64,000 bases of DNA from Clostridiales bacterium (GTDB taxonomy: Bacteria; Bacillota; Clostridia; Christensenellales; Aristaeellaceae), in contig SVGL01000012.1 of NCBI GenBank assembly GCA_015056325.1, positions 18,399 through 82,398 on the forward strand, read 5' to 3'. This document shows positions 53,353 to 62,338 of the stretch, piece after piece. The translations under genes were made by a program, and so were the position numbers. The notes under the pieces were generated by a model, which made no database searches, was not told where the DNA came from, and was given only the letters and a program-made list of their open reading frames with translations. Positions within the stretch are counted from its first letter, which is position 1, and each line of letters starts with the position of its first letter.

Positions 53353-54276
53353 TCACAGCTGCTTGACAAGACCGGAAAAAGCCTCCGCCAGGCCCTCGAT
53401 ATTGTTCTGATCCGCCTGGGTATCGCGTGCCGTATGAAGATCTCCCAGATATAGCCCAACGCCGCTGACCTGACGGTACGCAGAGATGCCCACGCCGCAT
53501 TTAAAGGAGCGGAAATCGCTGTTGACCCGCGTAGTCACGCTGGAATGAAAGCGACATTCCCGACCAGGGATGGTGTCCGCCGCCTGCTGCAGCGCAGCAT
53601 ATTGGGGCATCTGCATCGCCAGAGAGGACGCCGACGCCAGGAATACATCCCCCACGCCCACGCTGTCCACATTGACGAAAAAGCGGGTATGCTGTGCTTC
53701 CAGGTGATCACGGGCCCAGGCCTTGGAGCCCTTGCGCCCCTTTTCCATGTTGTCAAAGAGGATAAACGCGGTCTTTGACCGGTCTTCTTCAGGAATGCGG
53801 GCCATGGTTTCCAGAATTGTCGCCACGCCGGAGGTATTGTCATTAACGTTATTTCTGTTGGCAAAACCGTACAGCTGCAGCCACATCAGCACCAAAAAGG
53901 CCCCAAAGAAAGTGAAGATCATCACGTCCCCATTGCCAGTCAGAAGGCCCAAACACAAGCCCGCGACCAGGGAGATCAGCAGCATGCCGCCGATGATCAG
54001 CAGCTGCCACAAAAGGTACACGGGGAAGTTGCGTGGGATCTGCAGATCCGGCAGCAGGATGGTGGCCGGCGTATCGTAATGGGCGGTAAAGGTGACCTCG
54101 GCATGCACGGGGTCGCCCACGACGATGTTCTGCTGGCGACCGTTGTCGTTCTCCTCCACCCGGGCGCGGTAGCCCATGCGGCTCATTTCCCCCATCACCC
54201 ACTGGCGGAAGGCCCGCTTCTGAGCCGCCGTCTTGCGGATGGGAAACAGCTGGGTGATCTTCTCGCAGATGGTCAT
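53353..54276 (-). CDS. M28-family membrane protein with catalytic Glu replaced (possible pseudoenzyme)
   Basis: A 307-residue paralogue of the next gene. Zinc ligands seem kept: His66/Asp68 in FTAHYDTP, Asp146 in NVNDNTSGVA, Glu178, Asp204 and His281 in LGDLHTARDT. The usual Glu-Glu pair reads DNMEKGRKG, so the catalytic base Glu is Met177. About three transmembrane spans (85-140) interrupt the peptidase fold between the first and second ligands. The ATG at 54276 has GGGAGG 5 bases upstream. The pair is translated in tandem with a 16-bp gap. It may be an inactive regulator or partner. Confidence 0.8.
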   Translation of the reverse strand: MTICEKITQLFPIRKTAAQKRAFRQWVMGEMSRMGYRARVEENDNGRQQNIVVGDPVHAEVTFTAHYDTPATILLPDLQIPRNFPVYLLWQLLIIGGMLLISLVAGLCLGLLTGNGDVMIFTFFGAFLVLMWLQLYGFANRNNVNDNTSGVATILETMARIPEEDRSKTAFILFDNMEKGRKGSKAWARDHLEAQHTRFFVNVDSVGVGDVFLASASSLAMQMPQYAALQQAADTIPGRECRFHSSVTTRVNSDFRSFKCGVGISAYRQVSGVGLYLGDLHTARDTQADQNNIEGLAEAFSGLVKQL

Positions 54277-54292
54277 AATGCCTCCCAAGGAA

Positions 54293-55210
54293 TCACAGCT
54301 TGGTGACGAAATCGCTCAGGCCGCCGGCGATGAAATCCAGGTTAACCTGCTCGCAGACGGTGTCGCGGCTGGTGTGAATCTTGTCGCAGTAGTAGCCGAC
54401 GACCTTCCCCACCCGGCAGGCGCACATGGCGCAGCTGACCTTGAAATTCTTCTGGTCGGAGTTGTAGACGCTCTTTTCCAGGGGGAAGATGTGCAGCTCA
54501 CGGCCAGACTGCGCTTCCATACCGGCGGTCAGTGCGGCATAAGGAGCCGCCTCCCGGGCCTTCTTGCCCGCCAACAGCAGCACATGCTCGCCGTCGCCCA
54601 CGCAGTCCAGGTTGACGATGAAGCCGCTCTCCTTCACCTCGGGATGGGCTTTGGCGTAGGCCTTGGAGCCCAGCAGGCCCTTCTCCTCGTTGTCAAAAAG
54701 GATAAAGGCAGCCTTGGCGCGGTCTTCCTCCGGGATGCGGGCCATCGTCTCCAAAATCGCCGCCACGCCGGAGGTGTTGTCGTTGACATTGTTCTTGTTG
54801 GCCGGGCCCATCAGCATCACAAAGAGGCAGCCCATATACACCAGCCAGCCCACCTCAAAACCGATGTCGCCGTTGCCGGTCAGCAGCCACACCGGCACAC
54901 CCACCGCCGCGCCGATCAGGACGAAAACCAGGATCATCCAGAACTGCCGCAGCCAGAAGACAAGCTTGTTCCGGGGCGTCATCAGGTTGGGCATGAAGAA
55001 GCCCGCCGGGGTGTCGTAATGGGCGGTGAAGATGACCTGCGCGGTCTCCGGGCTGCCGATGACCACGTTGTGATGATCCTTCTGGGCCTCCACCTGGGCC
55101 TCAAAGCCCATGGATTGCGCCTGCTCCACAGCCCAGGCACGGAAGGCTTCCTTCTGCTCCTTGCTGCGGCGGACGGGGAACTTCTCCACCAGGATGTTAA
55201 TGATGCTCAT
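54293..55210 (-). CDS. M28-family metallopeptidase with inserted membrane spans
   Basis: A 305-residue zinc aminopeptidase-like protein with all M28 residues: His64/Asp66 (FTAHYDTPAG), Asp144 (NVNDNTSGVA), base Glu175 and ligand Glu176 (FDNEEKGLLGS), Asp202 and His279 (DKIHTSRDT). Residues about 85-135 form two or three membrane helices inserted in the fold, so the active site is membrane tethered. No signal peptide. GGAGGTG precedes the ATG. The downstream paralogue lacks the base Glu. It follows trmO by 3 bp. Substrate unknown. Confidence 0.85.
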   Translation of the reverse strand: MSIINILVEKFPVRRSKEQKEAFRAWAVEQAQSMGFEAQVEAQKDHHNVVIGSPETAQVIFTAHYDTPAGFFMPNLMTPRNKLVFWLRQFWMILVFVLIGAAVGVPVWLLTGNGDIGFEVGWLVYMGCLFVMLMGPANKNNVNDNTSGVAAILETMARIPEEDRAKAAFILFDNEEKGLLGSKAYAKAHPEVKESGFIVNLDCVGDGEHVLLLAGKKAREAAPYAALTAGMEAQSGRELHIFPLEKSVYNSDQKNFKVSCAMCACRVGKVVGYYCDKIHTSRDTVCEQVNLDFIAGGLSDFVTKL

Positions 55211-55213
55211 GCT

Positions 55214-55906
55214 TTACACCTCCGTAATGTCCACGACGGTCAAAATACCGTCCTTCACGGTGAATTTCACGTCCATGCAGCCAAAGGGCAGACCATAGAC
55301 GCGGCTTTCGTCATGCTGGTAGGCCGGACGGGGATCCTGGCCGAGCACGCCCAAGAGGGTTTCCTTCATGTCTTTGGGGACGCGCCCCATAAGTTCCTCG
55401 GGGAATTCCACCTGCAGATGGTAGTCGGCGGTGTCCTCGGTGAAGCCGCCGACGGCCCCGGGCACGCTGTCCACATAGGGCAAATAAGGCTTGATGTCGT
55501 AAATCGGGGTGCCGTCCATCATGTCCGCGCCGGCGACGATGAGCACCTTGCCCTCGGGGGAATCGGCCACCGCCAGGAGCTTCACCACCGTGAGGCCGAT
55601 GGGGTTGGGCCGGAAGGGCGACCGCGTCGCAAACACGCCCATTCTGGTATTGCCGCCCAAACGCGGCGGACGGACGGTAGGCTTCCAGGGGACTTCGTCC
55701 CCGTTTTTCTCGCTGCCGCGAAGGGCTTGATGGAACTCCCAGATCAGCCACAGATGGGAATAGTCCTCGATGCCGCGCAGCGCCTCCGCCACGCGGTATT
55801 CCGGCTCAAATACGATGGTGGACGTGAGCTCCGGCACCAGGCCCGACTGCCGGGGCAGACCGAACTTTGTCGGGAACGCATTGCGGATACGGGCAATAAT
55901 CTCCAC
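55214..55906 (-). CDS. trmO: tRNA m6t6A37 methyltransferase TrmO (TsaA family)
   Basis: A 230-residue TsaA/TrmO protein that methylates t6A37 of some tRNAs with SAM. The beta-barrel core shows EDYSHLWLIWEFHQA, MGVFATRSPFRPNPIGLT, VVKLL and GADMMDGTPIYDIKPYLPY, all family hallmarks. The start is GTG at 55906 with AAGGAGG about 9 bases upstream. The C-terminal part (about 150-230) carries GRVPKDMKETLLGVLGQDPR and a DVKFTV strand. It shares a direction and close spacing with the M28 pair. Confidence 0.88.
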   Translation of the reverse strand: MEIIARIRNAFPTKFGLPRQSGLVPELTSTIVFEPEYRVAEALRGIEDYSHLWLIWEFHQALRGSEKNGDEVPWKPTVRPPRLGGNTRMGVFATRSPFRPNPIGLTVVKLLAVADSPEGKVLIVAGADMMDGTPIYDIKPYLPYVDSVPGAVGGFTEDTADYHLQVEFPEELMGRVPKDMKETLLGVLGQDPRPAYQHDESRVYGLPFGCMDVKFTVKDGILTVVDITEV

Positions 55907-55983
55907 AGCAGGGGCCTCCTTCCAAAACTATCTTATATTATAGAATATCACATTTCGCGAACAGATGCAAGGGTGTGCATGCG

Positions 55984-56041
55984 ACACCTCATCCGACCTC
56001 CCCGCAGTCGGCCACCTTCCCCTCAAGGGGAAGGCTTTGGC
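55984..56041. repeat. Palindromic intergenic repeat 5 (half element)
   Basis: ACACCTCATCCGAC, a CCGCAGTCGG hairpin and CCTTCCCC-TCAA-GGGGAAGG match one arm of repeat 2. The mirrored arm is missing, so this is a solo half. Confidence 0.65.
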
Positions 56042-56073
56042 CGGTCTCTCAATTCATAATTCATAATTCCCTA

Positions 56074-56102
56074 TTGCGTCCTCCCCTTTGCCGTGGTATA
56101 AT
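56074..56102 (+). promoter_or_regulatory. Promoter of the proS T-box transcript
   Basis: TTGCGT (56074-56079) and TATAAT (56097-56102) are separated by 17 bp. Confidence 0.75.
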
Positions 56103-56108
56103 AAAAAA

Positions 56109-56345
56109 TGACGCTGAAGGAGAAAGCGCCGTCCGTCGTTCCCCAGAGAGTCTGCCGTTGGTGTGAGGCAGGTGTTCGGCCGATGACCCGCTCCCATCTC
56201 CCGAGTCCGCAGGAGAACCCGCATGGGCGAATCCTGCCGGCAGCCTCCGTTACCGGGCACGCGAGGGCGCTATATGCGCTGAAGCAAGGTGGTACCGCGA
56301 AGATTTTCACTTCGCCCCTGCAGAATCGGGGGCGGAGTTTTTTCT
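56109..56345 (+). ncRNA. T-box riboswitch controlling proS
   Basis: A leader of about 240 nt holds the T-box sequence AAGGTGGTACCGCG (56286-56299), which pairs with the uncharged tRNA acceptor end. It is followed by a terminator stem CGCCCC/GGGGCG (56313-56334) and T6. Stem I sequence AGAGAGTC...TTGGTG lies near 56142-56163. A CCC triplet near 56199-56202 could be the proline specifier, but I have not proved its placement. It should switch proS on when tRNA-Pro is uncharged. Confidence 0.9.
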
Positions 56346-56452
56346 TTCCCCCGGTGAGCCGCCGGCGGCATTTCCGCCAAACACAGCGAAGCCTTCGGTT
56401 GACTCCCGCGCCCCAACACCACACAAACCACACTTCAAAGGAGGAATCCCCC

Positions 56453-58180
56453 ATGAAGCTCAAGAACCTCGTCTCCAAACGCTACAAGGAGACCCCCGCC
56501 GATTGCCAGATCGCGTCCCAGGCGCTGATGATGCGCGGCGGCTACATCAAGCCCGTCGGCAACGGCATCTACACCCTGTTCCCCGTGGCCAAGCGCGTCA
56601 CCTCCAAGATCGAGAAGATCATCCGCGAGGAGATGAACCGCATCGACGGTCAGGAGCTGCTCTTCCCCGTGGCAATGCCCGCGTCCATCTGGCGCGAGTC
56701 CGGCCGCTATGACGCGATTGGCTCCGAGCTGCTGCGCTTCAAGGACCGCGGCGATCAGGACATGGTGCTGGGCATGACCCACGAAGAGGCCTCCGTACAT
56801 TTCGTGCGCGATGTGGCGGACTCCTACACCCAGTACCCCTTCATGATCTACCAGATCCAGACCAAGTTCCGCGATGAGCCTCGCTGCCGCGGCGGCCTGA
56901 TCCGCGTGCGCGAGTTCACCATGAAGGACGCCTACTCCTTCCACACCTCCCAGGAGGATCTGGAGCGCTACTACCAGATCTGCTACGACGCCTACAACCG
57001 CATCTTCTTCCGCGCCGGCGTGGGCGAGGTCGTGGCTGTGGCCTCCGACAGCGGCATGATGGGCGGCAAGGTCTCCCACGAGTACATGCTGCTCACCCCC
57101 GTGGGCGAGGACACCATCGTCCTGTGCCACGACTGCGACTATCGTGCCAACATGGAGGCTGCTCCCTGCATCGTGAATAACGAAGCTGGTGAAATCGCCG
57201 AGCTGACCAAGGTGGCCACCCCCGACGTGAAGTCCATCGAGGATCTGTGTGCCTTCCTGAACGTCCGCGCCGACCGCACCTGCAAGGCCGTCGTCTACCA
57301 GGAGAACCTGACCGATAAGCTGGTCGTGGCCTTCCTGCGCGGCGACCTGGACATCAACGAGACCAAGCTGCGCAACTACCTCAAGGCCGAGATCCACGCG
57401 GCTGAGCTGACCGCTGAGTCGCCCCTGTGCGCCGGCTTCATTGGCCCGGTGGGCATCTCCAAGGACGTGAAGGTCGTCTTCGACGCAAGCCTGAAGGGCA
57501 TCGAAAACCTGGTCTGCGGCGCCAACGAGACCGACTGCCACATGACCGGCCTGAACATCGCCCGCGACGTGGGAAATGTGGAATATGTGGACGTGGCCAA
57601 GGCCTACGACGGCGGCATCTGCCCCGTGTGCGGCAAGCCCAGCGTCTACACCTCCCGCGGCATCGAGGTGGGCAACATCTTCCAGCTGGGCACCAAGTAC
57701 ACTGAGAGCATGGACATGACCTATGTCGATCAGGACGGCTCCCTCAAGCACCCCATCATGGGCTGCTACGGCATCGGCGTGGGCCGTCTGGCCGCCTCCG
57801 TGTGCGAGGCACACCGCGATGATTACGGCCCCATCTGGCCCATTTCCATCGCGCCCTGGCAGGTGCACCTGTGCTCCATGCGCGCCGACAACGAGGAAGT
57901 CGCCGCCATGTCTCAGAAGATCTACGACGAGCTGACCGCCAAGGGCGTTGAGGTCATCTGGGATGACCGTCCTGTCTCCGCCGGCGTCATGTTCGCTGAC
58001 GCCGACCTGTTCGGCGTGCCGGTGCGCGTGATCGTCAGCCCCAAGGGCCTCAAGAACGGCACCATCGAAATCAGCGCCCGCGACAAGTCCATGAAGGAGA
58101 TCAAGCCTATCGAAGAGGCCGTGGACTTCATCTACAACTATGTGGTTGAGGAGCTGGCCAAGCTGGAGTGCAAGCTGTAA
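56453..58180 (+). CDS. proS: Proline--tRNA ligase
   Basis: A 575-residue bacterial-type class II prolyl-tRNA synthetase. Motif 2 (KFRDEPRCRGGLIRVREFTM), motif 3 (MGCYGIGVGRLAASV) and THEEA are present. An insertion editing domain (about 230-390) separates motifs 2 and 3. The C-terminal anticodon domain starts near DDRPVSAGVMFADADL. The ATG at 56453 has AAAGGAGG 7-8 bases upstream. It is preceded by a T-box leader, so it is regulated by tRNA-Pro charging. Confidence 0.96.
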   Translation: MKLKNLVSKRYKETPADCQIASQALMMRGGYIKPVGNGIYTLFPVAKRVTSKIEKIIREEMNRIDGQELLFPVAMPASIWRESGRYDAIGSELLRFKDRGDQDMVLGMTHEEASVHFVRDVADSYTQYPFMIYQIQTKFRDEPRCRGGLIRVREFTMKDAYSFHTSQEDLERYYQICYDAYNRIFFRAGVGEVVAVASDSGMMGGKVSHEYMLLTPVGEDTIVLCHDCDYRANMEAAPCIVNNEAGEIAELTKVATPDVKSIEDLCAFLNVRADRTCKAVVYQENLTDKLVVAFLRGDLDINETKLRNYLKAEIHAAELTAESPLCAGFIGPVGISKDVKVVFDASLKGIENLVCGANETDCHMTGLNIARDVGNVEYVDVAKAYDGGICPVCGKPSVYTSRGIEVGNIFQLGTKYTESMDMTYVDQDGSLKHPIMGCYGIGVGRLAASVCEAHRDDYGPIWPISIAPWQVHLCSMRADNEEVAAMSQKIYDELTAKGVEVIWDDRPVSAGVMFADADLFGVPVRVIVSPKGLKNGTIEISARDKSMKEIKPIEEAVDFIYNYVVEELAKLECKL

Positions 58181-58315
58181 GCAGGGTGACACTGCAGCCG
58201 GCCCGCACAAGAGAGACGCTTCCTTTATCCCATTTTCGCACTGGAATTGCGCTCTTTGGGGCTCATCCTTGCGCTGGATAATACCAAGGACAACACATAA
58301 GACAGGAGAATGCAT

Positions 58316-59071
58316 ATGGTGTGGCTGTGCCATCCAGCTTATCTGGTGATCCTGATCGTACTGGCGATCAAACTGGATTTGAGGCCCTACGACGCCAAGG
58401 ATTCACAAAGCACAAAACGCAAGAAGAAGACGCATGTGTGGTTGATGATCGCGTACATCTACGTTTTTCCGCTGCTCAACGCCGTCTTGTTCACGGATAA
58501 GACAGACATTATCCTGCGCACTGTTTTCCAGTTCGTCACGGCAACGTATTTCAACGTCTCGCTGCTTGTCGCCATGAAGCGGAAGACACATAAAGGCTCG
58601 GAAATGTTTGTCCCCGCCCTCGTATTTCTGCTCTTTGAGATCATCAGGAATTTCATCATGGTCGACGGTTTTTTCCGCATCATTCTTGCGCAGCTGCAAT
58701 CCATCGTCATAACCGTGGTATTTCTCTTTGTGGCAAACGCCTTTGTTGGTTCCACAGACGATGAGCTGTTGCACGGTGACGAGATTGAAAAACACAAGGA
58801 TGACTGGGCTGTCAAGCCCCGCGCCCGACAGTCAGAGCCGCGCAGCTACGACAGGACTCCTGAACCGCAAAGTAAAAAAAGCTGGGCAGATTCCTACGCC
58901 GCAAAATGGGAGAAAGCCACAACCTCCCATTACAATCCTTTGGCTGGTGCTAAAAGCTGCAGCAGCTGCAGGTATTACAAGGGTGGTTCCTGCACAAATG
59001 GCGCCAGCGGGTCGTACAATGAGTCCATATTTGATGCGGCTCATCACAGCTGCTTCCTCCACAACCGGTAA
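58316..59071 (+). CDS. Hypothetical membrane protein with C-terminal Cys cluster
   Basis: A 251-residue protein with about four spans (near 4-17, 40-58, 98-115 and 125-145), a charged linker (about 150-205) and a C-terminal Cys motif SCSSCRYYKGGSCTNG ending HHSCFLHNR. The four to five cysteines may bind metal. Base composition is lower in GC than its neighbours. The ATG at 58316 has AGGAG about 7 bases upstream. It lies between proS and recO without clear coupling. No family recognised. Confidence 0.6.
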   Translation: MVWLCHPAYLVILIVLAIKLDLRPYDAKDSQSTKRKKKTHVWLMIAYIYVFPLLNAVLFTDKTDIILRTVFQFVTATYFNVSLLVAMKRKTHKGSEMFVPALVFLLFEIIRNFIMVDGFFRIILAQLQSIVITVVFLFVANAFVGSTDDELLHGDEIEKHKDDWAVKPRARQSEPRSYDRTPEPQSKKSWADSYAAKWEKATTSHYNPLAGAKSCSSCRYYKGGSCTNGASGSYNESIFDAAHHSCFLHNR

Positions 59072-59089
59072 CCTCCTGGCGTGGCTGCC

Positions 59090-59118
59090 TTGCAATCCCA
59101 TTGCAAATCCGCTATAAT
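59090..59118 (+). promoter_or_regulatory. Promoter for recO
   Basis: TTGCAA (59090-59095) and TATAAT (59113-59118) are separated by 17 bp. Confidence 0.75.
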
Positions 59119-59168
59119 AGGGTCGTACGCCAAAGCGCGTGCGACCTTTTTCCATGGAGATGATCCTG

Positions 59169-59900
59169 ATGCGCCAGACCGAACGCACCGCCATCGTGCT
59201 GCGCTACGCCAACTACCGCGACAATGACCGCATGCTGACCCTGTTCAGCCCGACGCAGGGGCGCATCGAGGCCCTTTCCCGCGGGTGCCGCAAGCCCCGC
59301 TCGCCCATCCTCAACGCCAGCGAAATGTTCGCCCTGGGGGATTTCGAGCTGTACCAGAAGGGCGCACACCTGACCGTCATCTCCGCCAACCTGATCGAGA
59401 CCTTCTACCCCCTGCGGCAGGACTTCGACCGCCTGGCCGTGGGCACCTATCTGCTGGGCGTGGCGGAAGGCTTCATCCAACCCGGCGTTCCCGCCCAGGA
59501 GCTGTTCATGCTGCTGCTGCACACGCTGTCCCGGTTGACCTTCTCCGACCAGCCCTGGAAGCCCTTGGTCGCAGGCTTCCTGCTGCACCTCAGTGCCAGC
59601 GAGGGCTTCAAGCCCCGTCTCATGCACTGCGTCTACTGCGGCAAGCGCCTGACGGAAACCGAAACCACCTGGTTTGACCATGGGGAAGGCGGCCTCGTCT
59701 GCAGGGAGTGCCACGGGCTAGACCATACGCCTGTCTCCGCCGCGCAGGCCCGATGGATGCGCCTGATGCTGAACGCCGGCAGCGCCGCCTGGGTGGACTC
59801 ACCGGAGGCTACAGCGCCCTTCAAGCTTCTGCGCAAATATGTCGAATCCCGGCTGGACCGGCCCGTCCGCTCCGCCAATATGCTCCCTGAGGAGGGTTGA
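59169..59900 (+). CDS. recO: DNA repair protein RecO
   Basis: A 243-residue RecO with an N-terminal OB fold (MRQTERTAIVLRYANYRDND, then LTLFSPTQGRIEALSRGCRK) and a C-terminal helical domain with a zinc knuckle (MHCVYCGKRL and LVCRECHG). It loads RecA with RecF/RecR in gap repair. The ATG at 59169 has GGAG 8 bases upstream; earlier in-frame ATGs lack a site. A GNAT gene starts 3 bp after its stop. Confidence 0.9.
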   Translation: MRQTERTAIVLRYANYRDNDRMLTLFSPTQGRIEALSRGCRKPRSPILNASEMFALGDFELYQKGAHLTVISANLIETFYPLRQDFDRLAVGTYLLGVAEGFIQPGVPAQELFMLLLHTLSRLTFSDQPWKPLVAGFLLHLSASEGFKPRLMHCVYCGKRLTETETTWFDHGEGGLVCRECHGLDHTPVSAAQARWMRLMLNAGSAAWVDSPEATAPFKLLRKYVESRLDRPVRSANMLPEEG

Positions 59901-59903
59901 CCC

Positions 59904-60443
59904 ATGTCTGTGACACTCCGGAAACCCGCCGCGCCGCTGGACTGGCTGCGCATCCGCCTTTTGTACCGGCGAGCCTTCCCGCGATACGAGCGCAAGCCCT
60001 TCAAGATCATCCGCCGCATGCAGAGGGAAGGCCGCACCGACGTGTGGCTTGCCGAGCAGGACGGCCATTTTGCCGGCCTTGCCGCCACCATCAACGGCGG
60101 CGACACCATCCTGCTGGACTACCTCGCTGTGCACGAGAAGCGCCGCAACAAGGGCGTAGGATCCGCGATGCTGCAGGCCCTGCTGGCCCTTTATGAAGGC
60201 TGCGGCCTCTTTGTAGAGATCGAAGCCGCTGATCGCGACGACCCCACCGGTGAAAAAGCCCGCCGCAAGGCCTTCTACCTGCGCAACGGCCTGACCGACA
60301 TGCACGCCGTGGCCATCCTTTTCGGCGTGCGGATGGAGCTGCTGGGCCGGGGCTGCGAGATGGACTTCGACAGCTACCGCGCCTTCTACCACGATCACTA
60401 CAACGCCTGGGCAGCGGAGCACGTCGTCCGGCCGGAGGATTGA
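59904..60443 (+). CDS. GNAT N-acetyltransferase
   Basis: A 179-residue GNAT. The acetyl-CoA loop is EKRRNKGVGSAMLQALLALY, preceded by the strand ILLDYLAVH. GAGGAGG precedes the ATG, which lies 3 bp after recO, so it is cotranscribed. Substrate unknown. Confidence 0.82.
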   Translation: MSVTLRKPAAPLDWLRIRLLYRRAFPRYERKPFKIIRRMQREGRTDVWLAEQDGHFAGLAATINGGDTILLDYLAVHEKRRNKGVGSAMLQALLALYEGCGLFVEIEAADRDDPTGEKARRKAFYLRNGLTDMHAVAILFGVRMELLGRGCEMDFDSYRAFYHDHYNAWAAEHVVRPED

Positions 60444-60451
60444 AACACACC

Positions 60452-60488
60452 AAAAGCCCGCCATGTCACATCGACACAGCGGGCTTTT
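60452..60488. terminator. Bidirectional terminator between GNAT and ribF
   Basis: A perfect 10-bp stem, AAAAGCCCGC (60452-60461) with GCGGGCTTTT (60479-60488), serves both convergent operons. Confidence 0.85.
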
Positions 60489-60497
60489 GTTATGCAA

Positions 60498-61421
60498 TCA
60501 TACCATTTTTGCAAAGTAGGCGCGGGCCTCTTCCACATCGTGGGCAATCTGCTCCTGCAGGGCTTCCTTGCTGTCGAAGCGCTTTTCTGCCCGCTGGAAC
60601 CGCATGAACGAAAGCCGCACATGCTGGCCATACAGGTCAAGAGGCTCCTCCGCAAGGATATGGGCCTCCACCGTCACGGCGCCTTCAGGCAGCGTCGGAT
60701 GGCGGCCTACATTCACCACAGCGGGGTGATAGGCGCCGTCCACGGTCTCCAGCCAGCAGTCGTACACGCCAAAGGCGGGCAGGGCCTTGTGCCTGGGGAT
60801 CGCCACGTTCGCCGTGGGGAAGCCCATCGTGCGGCCCAGCTGCTTGCCGTTTTCCACCTTGCCGGACAGGGTGTAGCCCGTGCCCAGCAGCCGGTTGACC
60901 ATGGGGATGTCGCCCTCCGCCAGCACCCTGCGGATGCGGGTAGACGACACCGTCTCCCCCTCCACGATGACCTCCGGCACGACTACCGTGCGGAAGCCGT
61001 TCTTTTTCCCAAACTCCCGCAGGGTCTTGCCAGTGCCCTTGCCGCCCTTGCCGAAGGTGTAGTTGAACCCGCAGACCACCACCACCGGGGCGTAGGTCGC
61101 CACCATCTCGGCCATAAAATCCTCGGGGGACTGATCCGCCCGGGCGCGGTCAAAGGTGGTGATGCACAGGTTATCCACGCCGAAAGACTGCATGATGCGC
61201 GCCTTTTCCGGGATGGTATTGAGCAGCAACGGCGCCCTTTCCGGCGCGAGGACGCGCAGCGGGTGGGGCTCGAAGGACAGCACGCTCAGGGGGAAATTCA
61301 TCTCCTGGGCCAGCTCGCCGCCGCGCATCAGCAGCGCCTGATGGCCGCGGTGCACGCCGTCAAACATGCCCAGCACCAGCACGCAGGGATTCAGCCGTTT
61401 CGGGTCACGCAGAATCTTCAT
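60498..61421 (-). CDS. ribF: Bifunctional riboflavin kinase/FAD synthetase
   Basis: A 307-residue RibF making FMN then FAD. The FAD-synthetase half shows VLGMFDGVHRGHQALL and GFNYTFGKGGKG, with SSTRIRRVLAEG. The kinase half has GRTMGFPTANVAIP. The ATG at 61421 has AAGGAGG 7 bases upstream and overlaps the truB stop by 4 bp. It is the last gene of the infB operon segment, ending at the bidirectional terminator. Confidence 0.93.
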   Translation of the reverse strand: MKILRDPKRLNPCVLVLGMFDGVHRGHQALLMRGGELAQEMNFPLSVLSFEPHPLRVLAPERAPLLLNTIPEKARIMQSFGVDNLCITTFDRARADQSPEDFMAEMVATYAPVVVVCGFNYTFGKGGKGTGKTLREFGKKNGFRTVVVPEVIVEGETVSSTRIRRVLAEGDIPMVNRLLGTGYTLSGKVENGKQLGRTMGFPTANVAIPRHKALPAFGVYDCWLETVDGAYHPAVVNVGRHPTLPEGAVTVEAHILAEEPLDLYGQHVRLSFMRFQRAEKRFDSKEALQEQIAHDVEEARAYFAKMV

Positions 61422-62338
61422 CGGCTTCCTCCTTCTGTACTCGTTGCCTCCGGGGGCAGCTGGCACTTCCACGCCAGCGCATCACCCTGGCGCTCAGCCA
61501 TGCCCCAGAATTCGTTGTTCAGATAGATGCGCACAATGCCGCCCTCCACCACATCCTTGGCGTGGTAGACCTTTTCGATGGGCAGACGCACGCCGTTAAC
61601 CACCTGCTTTTGCAGATAGGGAGGCACGTCGATGCGGCAGATGTGCGAAATGGGCCAGTCCAGCGGCAGCAGGTGCTGCGCCAGAGTCCCCTCGTTGCGG
61701 TAGGCAGTGGCTTCCTCAACGGTCATGGCGGTGTCCAGGGTGAACACGCCGCTCTGGGCGCGCAGCAGGAACCGCATATGCGCTGGGCAGCCGGTGAGCT
61801 TGCCCAGATCGTCGCAGATGGAGCGGATATAGGTGCCGCGGCCGCACTTGACAGTCATCAGCACGCCGTGATTGGGCGTTTCGCCATGCATGGTGATGGA
61901 CTCCACATGCACCTGGCGCAGGGGGACCTCGACGGTCTCGCCCCGGCGAGCACGCTCGTACATGGCCACGCCGTCCTGCTTGATGGCGCTGTACATGCTG
62001 GGTCGCTGGAAGATGTCGCCCTCCAGCTGCTTTGCCGCCGCACAGACCGCCTCATAGGTCGGGTAATTCTCGCCGGATTCGATCACCACGCCGGTGGCGT
62101 CCTGGGTGTCGGTGGCATACCCGAAGGCCGCCTCAGCGACGTAGGCCTTCTCCTTGTCCACCAGGTAGTCGAAAAGCCGCGCCGCCCGCCCGATCATGAT
62201 GGGCAGCACGCCAGCGGCCTCCGGATCCAGCGTACCGGCATGGCCGACGCGCTTCTCCCCGGTCAGGCGCTTCACCAACGCAACCACGGCAGCCGACGTC
62301 ATCCCCGGGGGCTTCAAGATATTCAGGAATCCGTTCAT
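61418..62338 (-). CDS. truB: tRNA pseudouridine(55) synthase
   Basis: A 306-residue TruB. The catalytic Asp lies in GHAGTLDPEAAGVLP, with YTVEAAF-like DKEKAYVAEAAFGYATDTQD and CGRGTYIRSICDDLG following. A C-terminal PUA-like region ends the protein. It overlaps nrnA upstream and ribF downstream by 4 bp each, showing tight coupling. Confidence 0.95.
   Translation of the reverse strand: MNGFLNILKPPGMTSAAVVALVKRLTGEKRVGHAGTLDPEAAGVLPIMIGRAARLFDYLVDKEKAYVAEAAFGYATDTQDATGVVIESGENYPTYEAVCAAAKQLEGDIFQRPSMYSAIKQDGVAMYERARRGETVEVPLRQVHVESITMHGETPNHGVLMTVKCGRGTYIRSICDDLGKLTGCPAHMRFLLRAQSGVFTLDTAMTVEEATAYRNEGTLAQHLLPLDWPISHICRIDVPPYLQKQVVNGVRLPIEKVYHAKDVVEGGIVRIYLNNEFWGMAERQGDALAWKCQLPPEATSTEGGSR

Noticed and set aside
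53353..54276. Treating the Glu-to-Met M28 paralogue as a pseudogene
   Set aside because: The frame is intact, the ribosome site is good and the zinc ligands are kept, so an inactive-but-maintained protein is likelier.
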